NCBI GenBank assembly: GCA_028292185.1
Contig: JAQGMT010000022.1
Span: 1 to 15,922, forward strand
Origin: Ramlibacter sp.
Lineage (GTDB): Bacteria; Pseudomonadota; Gammaproteobacteria; Burkholderiales; Burkholderiaceae_C
Reading direction: 5' to 3'
Length of the DNA: 15,922 nt
In this document: positions 7,257 to 13,174 of the stretch, piece after piece
Position numbering within the stretch: position 1 is the stretch's first letter
Layout of the letters: each line of letters opens with the position of its first letter
The notes under the pieces: generated by a model
Seen by the model: only the letters and a program-made list of their open reading frames with translations
Database searches by the model: none
What the model was told of the DNA's origin: nothing
Position numbers and translations under genes: made by a program

Positions 7257-7295
7257 GTCGGACCAGGACGACAGTGCGGGGGGCGCGGGTCCGAC
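7257..7295. repeat. Perfect 8-bp inverted repeat in the divergent gap before pssA
   Basis: GTCGGACC (7257-7264) and GGTCCGAC (7288-7295) are exact inverse copies separated by 23 bp. Arm centres are 31 bp apart, about three helical turns, so a dimeric regulator could bind both on one face. It sits between the divergent HExxH gene (start 7235) and pssA (start 7350). It could be an operator or an mRNA stem-loop; no regulator is obvious nearby. Confidence 0.45.
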
Positions 7296-7349
7296 GGCGC
7301 ACGGCCGAGCCGGCCATTAATGTGACTCGACACTTTCGAAGGACATCCC

Positions 7350-7976
7350 ATGGAACGCGCCGCGCCCCGCCACTTCTCGATGCTGCGGGAATTCCACCTG
7401 GCCGACTTCTTTACGCTGGGCAACGCGGCCTGCGGCGTCGGTGCCATGTTGTTCGCGATGCTGTATATGTCCAGCGAACTGGATTTTCATTTCTTCGCGG
7501 CGGCGGCGCTCGCCCCCGCGGCGTTCATCTTCGACGTGCTCGATGGCCGCATCGCGCGCGCGCGGCACCAGCATTCCGCGCTGGGCCGGGAACTCGATTC
7601 ACTGTCGGACGTGATTTCATTCGGGGTGGCGCCGGCGGCGCTCGCCTTCGCCGCGGGCATGCAAGGCGGCTGGGACGCGGCGGCGCTGATTTACTTTGTC
7701 TGCTGCGGCGTCAGCCGGCTGGCGCGCTTCAACGTGACCGCCGAATCGATGGCGGGCGCGAGCGGCAAGGTGTCTTATTTCGAGGGCACGCCGATCCCGA
7801 CCAGCGTGGTGCTCACCGGCGTATTGGCATTCGCGGCCTGGCAGGATCGCCTCGGCGACGCGCTCTATGGCGGCGCCTTCAGCCTTGGGCCGTGGGTCCT
7901 GCATCCACTGGCGCTGCTGTTCGTGCTGTCCGGCAGCTTGATGATCAGCAAGACGCTGCACATCCCCAAGTTCTAG
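7350..7976 (+). CDS. pssA: CDP-diacylglycerol-serine O-phosphatidyltransferase
   Basis: This inner-membrane enzyme makes phosphatidylserine from CDP-diacylglycerol and serine, the first committed step to phosphatidylethanolamine. The 208-residue protein has the full CDP-alcohol phosphatidyltransferase signature D62-x2-D65-G66-x2-A69-R70-x8-G79-x3-D83-x3-D87, four Asp residues holding the metal. About six hydrophobic segments are visible, with FFTLGNAACG in the first and YFEGTPIPTS late in the protein, both typical of PssA rather than PgsA. It is shorter than many proteobacterial PssA proteins (about 250-280). ATG 7350 has GAAGGA (7338-7343) 6 nt upstream. thpR follows by 17 bp. A related phosphatidylcholine- or PGP-type synthase is the main alternative; the GTPIP motif argues for PssA. 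Confidence 0.9.
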   Translation: MERAAPRHFSMLREFHLADFFTLGNAACGVGAMLFAMLYMSSELDFHFFAAAALAPAAFIFDVLDGRIARARHQHSALGRELDSLSDVISFGVAPAALAFAAGMQGGWDAAALIYFVCCGVSRLARFNVTAESMAGASGKVSYFEGTPIPTSVVLTGVLAFAAWQDRLGDALYGGAFSLGPWVLHPLALLFVLSGSLMISKTLHIPKF

Positions 7977-7993
7977 GCCGAAGCTTCCGCGCG

Positions 7994-8509
7994 ATGCGCT
8001 TGTTCCTTGCGTTGTGGCCCGACGCCGGCACCCGCGCGGCGATCGCTGGGTGGCAACAGGCGTGGTCCTGGCCTGCCGCGGCCGCGCCGGTCGCGCCAGA
8101 GCGCCTGCACATCACGCTGCACTTCATCGGCAACGTCGCGCGCGAGCGCTTGCCGCAGCTCGTACCGGGCCTGCAGCTCGCGTTCGAGCCCTTCGAGTTC
8201 ATCCTGGATCGGGCAGCGGTCTGGCCCAACAGCGTGGCCGTGCTGGAAGCGCAGCAACCCCCGCACGCCCTGGGCCAGTTGCACCGCAGGCTGGGCGACT
8301 CGTTGCGCAAGCTGGAGCTTCCGGTGGAGAGCCGCCCGTTCCGGCCGCATGTGACGCTGGCTCGGCGCGCACGCGGCGCGGTGCCACCGGCACGAAATGC
8401 CGGCGTGCCCTGGCGGGCGGATCACGGCTATGTGCTGGCCGAATCGCTGCCGGGCGGCAGCGGCTACAGCATTCTGGAGCGCTTCGGTGGCGCGTCAGTG
8501 CAGCTGTGA
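7994..8509 (+). CDS. thpR: RNA 2',3'-cyclic phosphodiesterase (LigT/ThpR)
   Basis: A 171-residue member of the 2H phosphoesterase superfamily, which opens 2',3'-cyclic phosphate RNA ends and ligates tRNA halves in vitro. Both catalytic HxTx motifs are present: HITL at residues 39-42 and HVTL at 119-122, with LHFIG after the first and PFRPH before the second. The N-terminus MRLFLALWP is characteristic of the family. ATG 7994 lies 17 bp after pssA with no Shine-Dalgarno, so it probably depends on read-through or coupling from pssA. The 3' end overlaps the convergent trxC by 15 nt. The biological substrate of this family in bacteria is still uncertain. Confidence 0.92.
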   Translation: MRLFLALWPDAGTRAAIAGWQQAWSWPAAAAPVAPERLHITLHFIGNVARERLPQLVPGLQLAFEPFEFILDRAAVWPNSVAVLEAQQPPHALGQLHRRLGDSLRKLELPVESRPFRPHVTLARRARGAVPPARNAGVPWRADHGYVLAESLPGGSGYSILERFGGASVQL

Positions 8510-8932
8510 GCGCGCCCAGCGGACGATGTCGGCCGCGCCCATCGCACCCGGCTGGCGGGCGACCTCGCGGCCGTTCACGAACAACGCAAGCGTCGGGATG
8601 CTGCGGATCTGTAGCCGCGCGCCCAGCTGCTTGGCTTCCTCGGTGTTCACCTTTGCCAGCTGCATGTGCGGCTCGAGCTGCGCGGCCGCCTGCTCAAAGG
8701 CCGGCGCCATCTGGCGGCACGGGCCGCACCACGGCGCCCAGAAGTCCACCAGCACCGGTATCTGGCTGCGCGCGACGTGGCGCTCGAAAGCGGCCTCATC
8801 GAGCTGGGCGGGGTGACCGCTGAACAAGGCCTGATGACAACTGCCGCAGTCCGGCGCCTTGCCAAGATCGTCGTGCCGCACGCGGTTGGTGGTGTGGCAG
8901 TGCGGGCAGACCACATGCAAGCCCTCGCTCAT
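8495..8932 (-). CDS. trxC: Thioredoxin 2 (TrxC)
   Basis: A 145-residue cytoplasmic thiol-disulfide reductase. It has the TrxC-specific N-terminal zinc ribbon C9-x2-C12 ... C29-x2-C32, then a thioredoxin fold with DFWAPWCGPCRQMAP (active site C69 and C72) and the cis-Pro segment RSIPTLALF. Length and zinc finger match E. coli TrxC (139 residues), which is induced by oxidative stress; no OxyR site could be identified here. ATG 8932 lies 11 bp after the stop of an unknown small gene, so the pair is likely one unit. Its last 15 nt overlap thpR tail to tail. TrxC could help reduce cytoplasmic clients, but the exported MsrA/MsrB encoded nearby would be out of its direct reach. Confidence 0.95.
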   Translation of the reverse strand: MSEGLHVVCPHCHTTNRVRHDDLGKAPDCGSCHQALFSGHPAQLDEAAFERHVARSQIPVLVDFWAPWCGPCRQMAPAFEQAAAQLEPHMQLAKVNTEEAKQLGARLQIRSIPTLALFVNGREVARQPGAMGAADIVRWARSQLH

Positions 8933-8943
8933 GATGCTGCTGC

Positions 8944-9282
8944 CTAGGCGGGTTGGGCCGGCTGGCCCGGCGCGAAACGGCGGGCGCCGTCGATCGCCGT
9001 GCGGGCGGCGAGTTCGGCGCCCAGCGCCGCGTCCAGCGGCGAGCGGCACAGGCCCGCATGACGGTAGTTGAGGTTCTCATACAGCTGCGCCGCGGCGGGA
9101 CATGCCTGGAGCACGCCATCCAGGGTGGCATCGCGGGGAGCGGCTTCGAGTTCAGCGGCCAGGCGGGCCGCCACTGTGCGGTACTGCTCGGCATCGACGG
9201 CTTGCGCGCTGCGGTCCAGCCGCTCCAGCATCTGTGCCAGAACGAGCAGGTTCATGTGGGCGGTGACGGGAGTGGTATTCAT
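8944..9282 (-). CDS. Unknown helical protein upstream of trxC
   Basis: A 112-residue protein that I do not recognise. It is rich in Ala and Leu, predicted mostly alpha-helical, without signal peptide or membrane segment. Most of the protein looks like two to three amphipathic helices (MNLLVLAQMLERLDRSAQAV, then EQYRTVAARLAAELEAAP). A segment with one Cys in QACPAAAQLYENLNYRHAGLC and a second Cys 18 residues on (residues 61 and 79) follows. The C-terminal ~15 residues are Pro/Ala-rich. ATG 9282 is preceded only by a poor TTGGA site. It ends 11 bp before trxC, so it is probably co-transcribed; the two cysteines make a TrxC client possible but unproven. Coding is supported by position, close spacing and complementary gaps on the other strand. 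Confidence 0.7.
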   Translation of the reverse strand: MNTTPVTAHMNLLVLAQMLERLDRSAQAVDAEQYRTVAARLAAELEAAPRDATLDGVLQACPAAAQLYENLNYRHAGLCRSPLDAALGAELAARTAIDGARRFAPGQPAQPA

Positions 9283-9361
9283 GTCCAAAAGCTGGGGCCG
9301 CCCCCTGCGAATGCAAGGCCCCGTCCCGGCACGCTGCGCGCAGGAGCGCGCCAACGATGCG

Positions 9362-9982
9362 CTATTGCTTGAGCAGGAACACCATCTTGGTGGACGCCAG
9401 CTCCAGCACGTCGCCGTCCGACAGCAGCATCGGGTGGGTGCCGATCGACTGGCCATTGAGCGTCGGCTCGGTGGCCCCGTCCAGGTGGGCCACGTAGTAC
9501 CCATCGCGGCGGTGCGACACCGCCACCACGGACACGCCGGGCTTGCCGAAGGTGGTCACCGCCTTCACCACCGGCATCTCGAGCCCCGCCGACGAACCAT
9601 TGAGTACCTGGAACACGCCCCGGGTGCCGACCGGCACGCCCAGTGCGTCGAGTCTCATCGCGGTCGTTTCCGAGAACCCGCTGGGCTGCGCCGACTCGGC
9701 CAGGTACTGGATTCGGAAATTGCCGATGGCGACCACTTCGCCGTCGTTCAGCTTCTGCCGCTTGACCATCTTGCCGTTGATGTAGGTGCCGTTGGTGCTG
9801 CCCAGGTCCTCGATGAACACGTCGGCCAGGCCGCGCAGCTCGAAGGCGCAGTGATGGCCGCTGACGACCAGGTTGTCCAGCACGAGGTCGTTGTCCGCGC
9901 TGCGCCCGAGTGTCGTGCGGTCCTTCTGCAGGTACACGTGCTTGATTTCAACGCCTTCGACGGATGCGATCAGTTGCGGCAT
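9362..9982 (-). CDS. FHA-domain protein with a second degenerate FHA-like domain
   Basis: A 206-residue protein with an N-terminal forkhead-associated domain (residues ~1-95), a phosphothreonine-binding fold. The binding residues are intact: GRS (26-28), SGHH (41-44) and LGSTNGTYING (60-70). A linker with FSETTAMR (103-110) leads to a second FHA-like domain (~120-206), where FGKPG replaces GRS but LNGQSIG and LSDGDVLEL are kept; it probably no longer binds phosphopeptide. The layout resembles two-domain FHA proteins I recall from other Betaproteobacteria. No kinase or phosphatase gene is seen in the window. ATG 9982 has TACCAT 6 nt upstream and no Shine-Dalgarno. The lipoprotein gene ends 52 bp upstream and a small unknown gene begins 79 bp downstream on the same strand. 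Confidence 0.9.
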   Translation of the reverse strand: MPQLIASVEGVEIKHVYLQKDRTTLGRSADNDLVLDNLVVSGHHCAFELRGLADVFIEDLGSTNGTYINGKMVKRQKLNDGEVVAIGNFRIQYLAESAQPSGFSETTAMRLDALGVPVGTRGVFQVLNGSSAGLEMPVVKAVTTFGKPGVSVVAVSHRRDGYYVAHLDGATEPTLNGQSIGTHPMLLSDGDVLELASTKMVFLLKQ

Positions 9983-9988
9983 GGGCGC

Positions 9989-10017
9989 ATGGTAGTGCCC
10001 AGCTCAGCCGTGCGCAA
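9989..10017 (-). promoter_or_regulatory. Possible promoter giving a leaderless FHA-protein message
   Basis: On the minus strand TTGCGC (10017-10012) and TACCAT (9994-9989) are 17 bp apart, and the -10 ends 6 nt before ATG 9982. Both hexamers are moderate matches that keep the key TTG and TA...T bases. It would initiate at about the ATG. Confidence 0.4.
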
Positions 10018-10034
10018 GCTGCAGCGCGGCCAAT

Positions 10035-10508
10035 TCAGGGCACGGTTCCCTCGGTGACGCGGCGGTAGCGCACCTCGCGGCGATGAATGTTGTCCACGCC
10101 CACGAACTCCCCAGGCGCCGGAAAACGGACCTCGAAAGTGGCGAACGGAATCACCGGCCTGGCCGGCCGCTCACCGTCGATCTGGGTGTAGTGGCGCTTG
10201 AGGTTGGTGCCGTCGAAAATCCAGTCGCCCGAGTGGACGTGCTGGATCACCGCATCGCCGGTTTGAACGGACGCGAGTTCACGGAAGTGGCCGTCGGCGT
10301 CCAGCACCAGCACCCGGCGCACCCGCGTCGCGTTCTCCTCGTACTCGCGCAACCAGGTGCCCACCAACCGTTCCTCGGTGCGCCGCTGTGGCGAGTCGTC
10401 GGGCGGATTGCCGCAGGCTGCCAGCACGGCACCGGCGGCCAGCCAGGCACAAGCGCTGCGCCGGCCGACGAGCGGCCAGGAGGGAAGATGGCGGGCGTCC
10501 CGTGGCAT
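10035..10508 (-). CDS. Putative lipoprotein with lipocalin-like beta-rich domain
   Basis: A 157-residue protein of unknown function. The N-terminus has basic residues, a hydrophobic stretch (ACAWLAAGAVLAAC) and a lipobox LAAC with lipidation Cys at residue 32, so it should be anchored in the envelope; Asn at +3 and Gly at +2 give no inner-membrane retention Asp. After a ~15-residue linker, ERLVGTWLREY (residues ~46-56), VLVLDADGHFREL and SGDWIFDGTNLKRHYTQIDG give alternating strands like the small lipocalin-like or DUF-type domains that begin with a G-x-W motif. ATG 10508 lacks a Shine-Dalgarno and has CATAGT 6 nt upstream. It is divergent from msrB across 161 bp and precedes the FHA gene by 52 bp on the same strand. 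Confidence 0.78.
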   Translation of the reverse strand: MPRDARHLPSWPLVGRRSACAWLAAGAVLAACGNPPDDSPQRRTEERLVGTWLREYEENATRVRRVLVLDADGHFRELASVQTGDAVIQHVHSGDWIFDGTNLKRHYTQIDGERPARPVIPFATFEVRFPAPGEFVGVDNIHRREVRYRRVTEGTVP

Positions 10509-10514
10509 GGACGC

Positions 10515-10520
10515 ACTATG
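10515..10520 (-). promoter_or_regulatory. Possible -10 hexamer for a leaderless lipoprotein message
   Basis: CATAGT on the minus strand matches four of six TATAAT positions and ends 6 nt before ATG 10508, with no Shine-Dalgarno between. The local sequence CATAGTGCGtCC-ATG closely resembles TATAGTGCGCCGC-ATG at the PhoD-type gene. No -35 was found. Confidence 0.35.
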
Positions 10521-10669
10521 CTATCCATCGCGGTGCCCCGCCGAGAATCGTGAAAGCAGCCCGCTCGCTGTACGGACTCCTCGTGCTGGCTCAGCCGCGC
10601 CGGAAGACCGCGTCCGCTGCATCGACCGACGTTCAGGTCCACAATGCCGAAAATGCGAAAGGAACATCG

Positions 10670-11173
10670 ATGGGAACTCGACGCAACACCCTCTTGGGTA
10701 TGGGCGCGCTAGCCGGGCTGTTTACCGGACTGCGCGGCTTGTTCGCCAGCGGCCCGGCGCAAGCCGCCACGCCGCCGCACGCTTACGAAGTCACGCACAG
10801 CGAGGCCGAGTGGCGCAAGCTGCTGTCCAGCGACGCGTTCTACGTGCTGCGCAAAGCCGGCACCGAGCGGCCCTTCTCCAGCCCGCTGGACAAGGAAAAA
10901 AGGGCGGGCACTTTCCAATGTGCCGGTTGCGCGCTGCCGCTGTTCTCATCCAAGACCAAGTTCGAAAGCGGAACCGGCTGGCCCAGTTTCTGGCAGCCGC
11001 TGGACAAGACGGTGGTCGAGGAGGATGTGGACACCACGCTGGGCATGCGGCGCGTCGAGGTGCTGTGCCATCGCTGCGGCGGGCACTTGGGCCACGTGTT
11101 CGAAGACGGCCCCAAACCCACCGGCCTGCGCTATTGCATGAATGGCGTGGCCCTGAAATTCATTCCCGCTTGA
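10670..11173 (+). CDS. msrB: Peptide-methionine (R)-S-oxide reductase MsrB, exported
   Basis: MsrB reduces the R-sulfoxide of oxidised methionine in proteins. The 167-residue protein starts with a TRRNTLLG motif and a hydrophobic stretch to PAQAA (residue ~33), a Tat- or Sec-type signal, so it should act in the periplasm. The mature part has the zinc pairs C84-x2-C87 and C133-x2-C136, substrate-pocket GTGWPSFWQP, HLGHVFEDGPKPTG, and catalytic Cys C156 in RYCMNG. The usual Asn-Ser after the Cys is Asn-Gly here. ATG 10670 has GAAAGGA (10657-10663) 6 nt upstream. The 161-bp gap to the divergent lipoprotein gene must contain its promoter, but no strong hexamers stand out. msrA begins 7 bp after its stop, so the two form an operon. 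Confidence 0.95.
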   Translation: MGTRRNTLLGMGALAGLFTGLRGLFASGPAQAATPPHAYEVTHSEAEWRKLLSSDAFYVLRKAGTERPFSSPLDKEKRAGTFQCAGCALPLFSSKTKFESGTGWPSFWQPLDKTVVEEDVDTTLGMRRVEVLCHRCGGHLGHVFEDGPKPTGLRYCMNGVALKFIPA

Positions 11174-11180
11174 GGCGATC

Positions 11181-11903
11181 ATGAAAACTCAATTGCATGG
11201 CGGCGCGATCCGCAACAAGGTCCTCGGTGCTATCGGCGTGATCGTCCTGGCCGCGGGCGCTTGGTTGGCCAGCGCATCGGCCGCCGAACGCGCAGTCAAA
11301 CTTCCGCCGCCGGCAGTGGACCCGGCCGTCACGGCCCAGCAGGAAACCGCGGTGTTCGCCGGCGGCTGCTTCTGGGGCGTGCAAGCGGTGTTCCAGCACA
11401 CCAAGGGCGTGCTGAACGCCGTGTCCGGCTATGCCGGCGGACAAAAGGAAACCGCGAAATACGAAATCGTCGGCAGCGGCCAGACCGGGCACGCCGAAGC
11501 GGTGCAGGTGACCTATGACCCGAAGCAGATCTCGTACGGCAAACTGCTGCAGATTCTCTTCTCGGTGGCGCACGATCCGACCCAGCTGAATTACCAGGGG
11601 CCGGACCACGGCACGCAATACCGCTCCGCGATCTTCTATCGCGATGCCAACCAGAAGCAGGTGGCCGAGCGCTACATCGCGCAGCTGGAAGCCGCGCATG
11701 CGTTCCCCGGCAAGATCGTTACGCAGCTCACCCCGCTCGCGGGGTTCTATGCGGCCGAGGACTATCACCAGGACTACGCTACCTTGCACCCGAACGCGGG
11801 CTACATCGTCGCGTTCGACCTGCCGAAGATCGCCAACCTCAAGACGACCTTGCCCGAGGTGTATCGCGACCAGCCGGTGCTGGTGGCCTCGTCGCGCAAG
11901 TAG
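11181..11903 (+). CDS. msrA: Peptide-methionine (S)-S-oxide reductase MsrA, exported
   Basis: MsrA reduces the S-sulfoxide of methionine, complementing MsrB. The 240-residue protein has an N-terminal signal (residues ~12-35, VLGAIGVIVLAAGAWLASASAA), about 20 linker residues, then the catalytic AGGCFWGVQ (Cys63). Downstream signatures are SGYAGG, HAEAVQV, FSVAHDPTQLNYQGPDHGTQYRS and AEDYHQDY. It is longer than cytosolic MsrA mainly because of the leader. The ribosome site GAGG (11172-11175) overlaps the msrB stop, 5 nt before ATG 11181, so the pair is probably translationally coupled. The gene ends 3 bp from the stop of a convergent MFS transporter. Periplasmic activity requires an electron donor not encoded in this window. 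Confidence 0.95.
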   Translation: MKTQLHGGAIRNKVLGAIGVIVLAAGAWLASASAAERAVKLPPPAVDPAVTAQQETAVFAGGCFWGVQAVFQHTKGVLNAVSGYAGGQKETAKYEIVGSGQTGHAEAVQVTYDPKQISYGKLLQILFSVAHDPTQLNYQGPDHGTQYRSAIFYRDANQKQVAERYIAQLEAAHAFPGKIVTQLTPLAGFYAAEDYHQDYATLHPNAGYIVAFDLPKIANLKTTLPEVYRDQPVLVASSRK

Positions 11904-11906
11904 CGG

Positions 11907-13109
11907 CTAGTTCCGGCGCTCGCGCAACAGCGGGCTCAACATCCACAGTCCGAGCGCCGGGCCCACGGCGAGCAACGGCAGCACTTGTCCCAGCGGCCAA
12001 GCCTGCGCCGCGCGCACGAACAGCTCGATGCTCACCACCGAGATGGCAAAGCCGATGCAATTGGTGAAGGTGAGCACGCTGCCCACCACGGCGGGCGGCG
12101 CGTTCTGCGCGGTGAGCGTGGAGAACTGCGGCGAATCACCCGCCACGGTGGCCCCCCATAGCAGCAGCCAGCCGATGAACACGGGGACCGGCGCCTCCAG
12201 CATCAAGGGCGACGCGACGCAGCACGCCGCACTGGTCGCCAATTGCACGTAGGCGACCCGCGCGCTGCCCCAGCGGCGCACCATCAGCCCGCCGCCGACA
12301 CAACCAATGAATCCCGCCCCGATCGCGCAGAACGCAGCGGCACTTACCGCGCTGCCGTTCAGCCGCGTTGCGAGCACCAGCGGCACCAGCACAATGAAGG
12401 CGTACAGCTCCCACATGTGGCCGAAGTAGCCGAACACCGAAGCGCGAAGCTTCCGGTCAGTCCAGATCAGACCCAGCGCGGCCGGCGTGATGCGCGCGCC
12501 GCGCACGGCCTTCGGATTCGCGGGCACCAGCAGCGCCGTCGCTAGCCCGCCCAAAGCGGCCAACAACGAGACGCCGATGACCACCGCCTGCCAGGGCGCG
12601 TGGCCCGGCAACGAACCAAGGTCGCCAGCGCTCTCGCCCGCCAGTGCGCGCAGCCCGTGCGGCAAAGCCGTGCCTAGCACCAGCGCCCCGATCAGCACAC
12701 CCATGACGGCGCCGAGCTTTTCGCGGTACCAGCTGGCCGCGATTTTCATCCCCACGGGGTAGATGCCGGCAAGCAGGATGCCGACCCCGAAGCGTGACGC
12801 AGCCAGCAACCAGAGCTGCCCCTGCGCGAGAAGCATCGACGCATTGACGATTGCACCGAGAAGCGAACACACCAGGAACACGCGCGGCGGCGGGAAACGA
12901 TCGGCCAACATCAGCAAGGCAAACACCAGCGTGCCGGCCACGAAGCCAAGTTGCACGGCCGAGGTGAGCATCCCGACCGTCGCCACCGGCATGCCCCAGG
13001 CCCGGTTCAGGTCCGGCATCACCGCATTGACGGCGAACCACAGCGACGTTCCCGCGAATTGCGACAGCACGATCACGGGCAGGATGCGGCGCGGAACGGC
13101 TATGCTCAT
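11907..13109 (-). CDS. MFS transporter of unknown substrate
   Basis: A 400-residue inner-membrane protein with about 12 hydrophobic segments and a central cytoplasmic loop near residues 195-220. The first segment reads VIVLSQFAGTSLWFAVNAVMPDL; late in the protein DSPQFSTLTAQNAPPAVVGSVLTF resembles a loop seen in uncharacterised MFS proteins, so substrate class cannot be given. ATG 13109 is preferred over the in-frame ATG 13121 because the latter overlaps a TATGCT -10-like hexamer located 7 nt before 13109. The gene is divergent from the LLM oxidoreductase across 65 bp and convergent with msrA (3-bp gap). It has no obvious relation to the MFS protein at 5195-6469 beyond the shared fold. Confidence 0.88.
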   Translation of the reverse strand: MSIAVPRRILPVIVLSQFAGTSLWFAVNAVMPDLNRAWGMPVATVGMLTSAVQLGFVAGTLVFALLMLADRFPPPRVFLVCSLLGAIVNASMLLAQGQLWLLAASRFGVGILLAGIYPVGMKIAASWYREKLGAVMGVLIGALVLGTALPHGLRALAGESAGDLGSLPGHAPWQAVVIGVSLLAALGGLATALLVPANPKAVRGARITPAALGLIWTDRKLRASVFGYFGHMWELYAFIVLVPLVLATRLNGSAVSAAAFCAIGAGFIGCVGGGLMVRRWGSARVAYVQLATSAACCVASPLMLEAPVPVFIGWLLLWGATVAGDSPQFSTLTAQNAPPAVVGSVLTFTNCIGFAISVVSIELFVRAAQAWPLGQVLPLLAVGPALGLWMLSPLLRERRN

Positions 13110-13116
13110 CGACGCC

Positions 13117-13122
13117 AGCATA
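13117..13122 (-). promoter_or_regulatory. Possible -10 hexamer for a leaderless MFS message
   Basis: TATGCT on the minus strand (four of six TATAAT positions) ends 7 nt before ATG 13109, with no Shine-Dalgarno. A clear -35 is missing. The same hexamer occurs upstream of the dienelactone hydrolase gene, there with a normal leader and ribosome site. Confidence 0.35.
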
Positions 13123-13174
13123 CAAGACACACCGCAGCGCTTGCCTTTGCGCCCGGCGCCCACAACTGCCCCCA

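Noticed and set aside
7274..8509. A single 411-codon frame running through pssA into thpR
   Set aside because: The first part is out of frame with pssA and featureless; only the part after ATG 7994 is a real gene (thpR).
9294..9322. GGGGCC/GGCCCC inverted repeat between the FHA gene and the trxC unit
   Set aside because: Only 6 bp, pure G/C with a 17-bp loop and no T-run; expected by chance in DNA this GC-rich.
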